From Planctomycetota bacterium (GTDB taxonomy: Bacteria; Planctomycetota; Phycisphaerae; UBA1845; CAIVHJ01), in the NCBI GenBank assembly GCA_022565195.1, contig JADFJZ010000091.1, positions 1 through 6,298 on the forward strand: a DNA stretch of 6,298 nucleotides, written 5' to 3'. Every line of letters begins with the position of its first letter. The first letter of the stretch is position 1. Under the pieces are notes generated by a model. The model saw nothing but the letters and a program-made list of their open reading frames with translations. It did no database searches and was not told where the DNA came from. Both the position numbers and the translations under genes were made by a program. Positions 5,866 through 6,298 of this stretch are shown here, piece after piece.

Positions 5866-5982
5866 GTGTGCCACTGCTCTTGAGCAGTGTTTTTCTACAC
5901 CGAGGGTTCAGACACTGCTCAAGAGCAGTGGCACACCCGCACGGTTGGCTGAGACACTGCTCAAGAGCAGTGGCACACCCGC
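5866..5982. repeat. Array of three REP-like palindromic elements (one inverted, two direct)
   Basis: A 25-nt element with the palindromic core CACTGCTC-AA-GAGCAGTG and a GGCACAC flank occurs exactly three times. It is inverted at 5866-5890 and direct at 5912-5936 and 5954-5978. The two direct copies share 30 identical bases (5911-5940 and 5953-5982) with a 42-bp period. The asymmetric flank (GGCACAC on one side, ACA on the other) gives each unit an orientation, as in REP/BIME elements. A plus-strand frame through it encodes repeated TLLKSSGTPAR, which is just the translated repeat. No transposase-like REP-associated gene is nearby. Confidence 0.75.
5872..5894 (+). terminator. Possible intrinsic terminator formed by a REP-like palindrome plus T-run
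   Basis: CACTGCTC (5872-5879) pairs with GAGCAGTG (5882-5889). In RNA this is at least a 7-bp stem with a CTTG tetraloop, directly followed by five T residues (5890-5894). It lies 41 bases after the hydrolase stop codon, in the right orientation to end that transcript. The hairpin is the inverted copy of an element that recurs twice downstream without a T-run, so the terminator role may be incidental. Confidence 0.45.
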
Positions 5983-5990
5983 GCGGATCG

Positions 5991-6008
5991 GTCGGCAGAG
6001 ACGCCGAC
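5991..6008. repeat. Second type of hairpin next to the palindrome array
   Basis: GTCGGC (5991-5996) and GCCGAC (6003-6008) form a perfect 6-bp stem around AGAGAC. It differs in sequence from the CACTGCTC palindromes but follows the last of them by only 8-9 bases, so the intergenic region is a mosaic of palindromes. There is no T-run after it. Function is unknown; it may be another REP-like unit. Confidence 0.4.
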
Positions 6009-6046
6009 TGCTACAGGAGTTTCCCGACGGAGCCTAGTCAGCTTGT

Positions 6047-6075
6047 TTGTTCTGTGGGCGCGAGCTTGTTACAAT
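6047..6075 (+). promoter_or_regulatory. Sigma70-like promoter for the YceI-family gene
   Basis: TTGTTC (6047-6052), a 17-bp spacer and TACAAT (6070-6075, five of six matches to TATAAT). The -35 matches only TTG. Transcription would begin near 6082, leaving a leader of about 34 nt before the ATG at 6116. Position and spacing are good, and the palindrome array upstream separates it from the hydrolase transcript. Confidence 0.45.
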
Positions 6076-6115
6076 GAGAGGGTCGAGCCATCGAACAACT
6101 TCAGAAAGGGCCTTT

Positions 6116-6298
6116 ATGAATGCACGACGTTTGTATCCCGTGATCCTGTTGTCCGCCGGTTTGATGTACGGCATTGGTGCGCCGGCGGGGGCTGATGATG
6201 AGCCTACTCCGCAATCCGCGTCGAAGTCCAGAAAGAGCAAGTCGGACGAGAGCAAATCGAAGGCTGAGACGTTCTCGATCGATCCGACGCACTCGATG
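6116..6298 (+). CDS. Exported YceI-family protein (3' partial)
   Basis: The ATG at 6116 opens a frame of 61 codons that runs off the window. GAAAGGG (6104-6110) lies 5 nt upstream, a modest ribosome site. Residues 1-26 form a signal peptide (MNARRLYP, hydrophobic VILLSAGLMYGIG, then APAGA before DDEP). A Ser/Lys-rich linker (about 35-50, SASKSRKSKSDESKSKAE) follows. The last residues, TFSIDPTHSM, match the first strand of YceI domains, where a 'y-x-I-D-x-x-H-S' motif starts the lipocalin-like barrel that binds polyisoprenoid-type lipids in the periplasm. The family call rests on about ten residues plus the export signal, so it is probable rather than proven. The Lys/Ser linker is not typical of short YceI proteins. 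Confidence 0.6.
   Translation, partial: MNARRLYPVILLSAGLMYGIGAPAGADDEPTPQSASKSRKSKSDESKSKAETFSIDPTHSM

Noticed and set aside
5866..5982. CRISPR array
   Set aside because: There are only three copies, one is inverted, intervals are irregular and no cas genes are present; REP-like elements explain it better.
5852..6037. Small plus-strand open frame of about 61 codons across the palindrome array
   Set aside because: Its protein is the translated repeat (TLLKSSGTPAR twice), it has no good ribosome site, and its content is fully explained by the palindromic elements.

Overview
The window looks like chromosomal DNA from a moderately high-GC, diderm, heterotrophic bacterium, most plausibly an uncultured Planctomycetota lineage. 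This is inferred from protein style (a right-handed beta-helix protein with a choice-of-anchor Q-type C-terminus, a multi-PDZ HtrA protease, many exported proteins) and from palindrome-rich intergenic DNA. No rRNA, tRNA or marker gene confirms it.

Layout. 2-1162 (+): the 3' part of a secreted beta-helix repeat protein that begins before the window. 1243-1491 (+): a decayed C-terminal piece of a DDE transposase, running into a short AATCCGCAAT repeat at 1478-1508. 1509-4564 (-): a two-gene operon transcribed right to left. Its first gene is an intact HtrA/Deg-type serine protease with four predicted PDZ domains (2432-4564). Twenty bases downstream is a shorter exported protein of the same fold that has lost the catalytic His and Ser (1509-2411). 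4565-4930: a divergent intergenic region with a REP-like hairpin, a second small hairpin, a 7-bp direct repeat and a good sigma70-like promoter facing right. 4931-5830 (+): an exported alpha/beta hydrolase with a C-terminal segment like a cysteine-less Ada-type metal-binding module. 5831-6115: intergenic DNA with three copies of one palindromic element, another hairpin and a promoter. 6116-6298 (+): the 5' end of an exported YceI-family protein that continues past the window.

How the parts may work together. Every protein gene with a visible N-terminus (four of the five) has a recognisable export signal, so this is a cell-envelope neighbourhood. The HtrA protease and the pseudoprotease are almost certainly co-transcribed. 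The simplest inference is that the inactive partner regulates, scaffolds or delivers substrates to the active one. Nothing in the sequence ties the hydrolase or the YceI-like protein functionally to that pair. Each has its own promoter candidate, and the hydrolase is followed by a hairpin plus T-run that could end its transcript.

No phage, CRISPR array, toxin-antitoxin or defence genes are visible. The best leads are the active/inactive HtrA pair with its Met-rich loop, the degenerate Ada-like tail of the hydrolase, and the palindromic element array.
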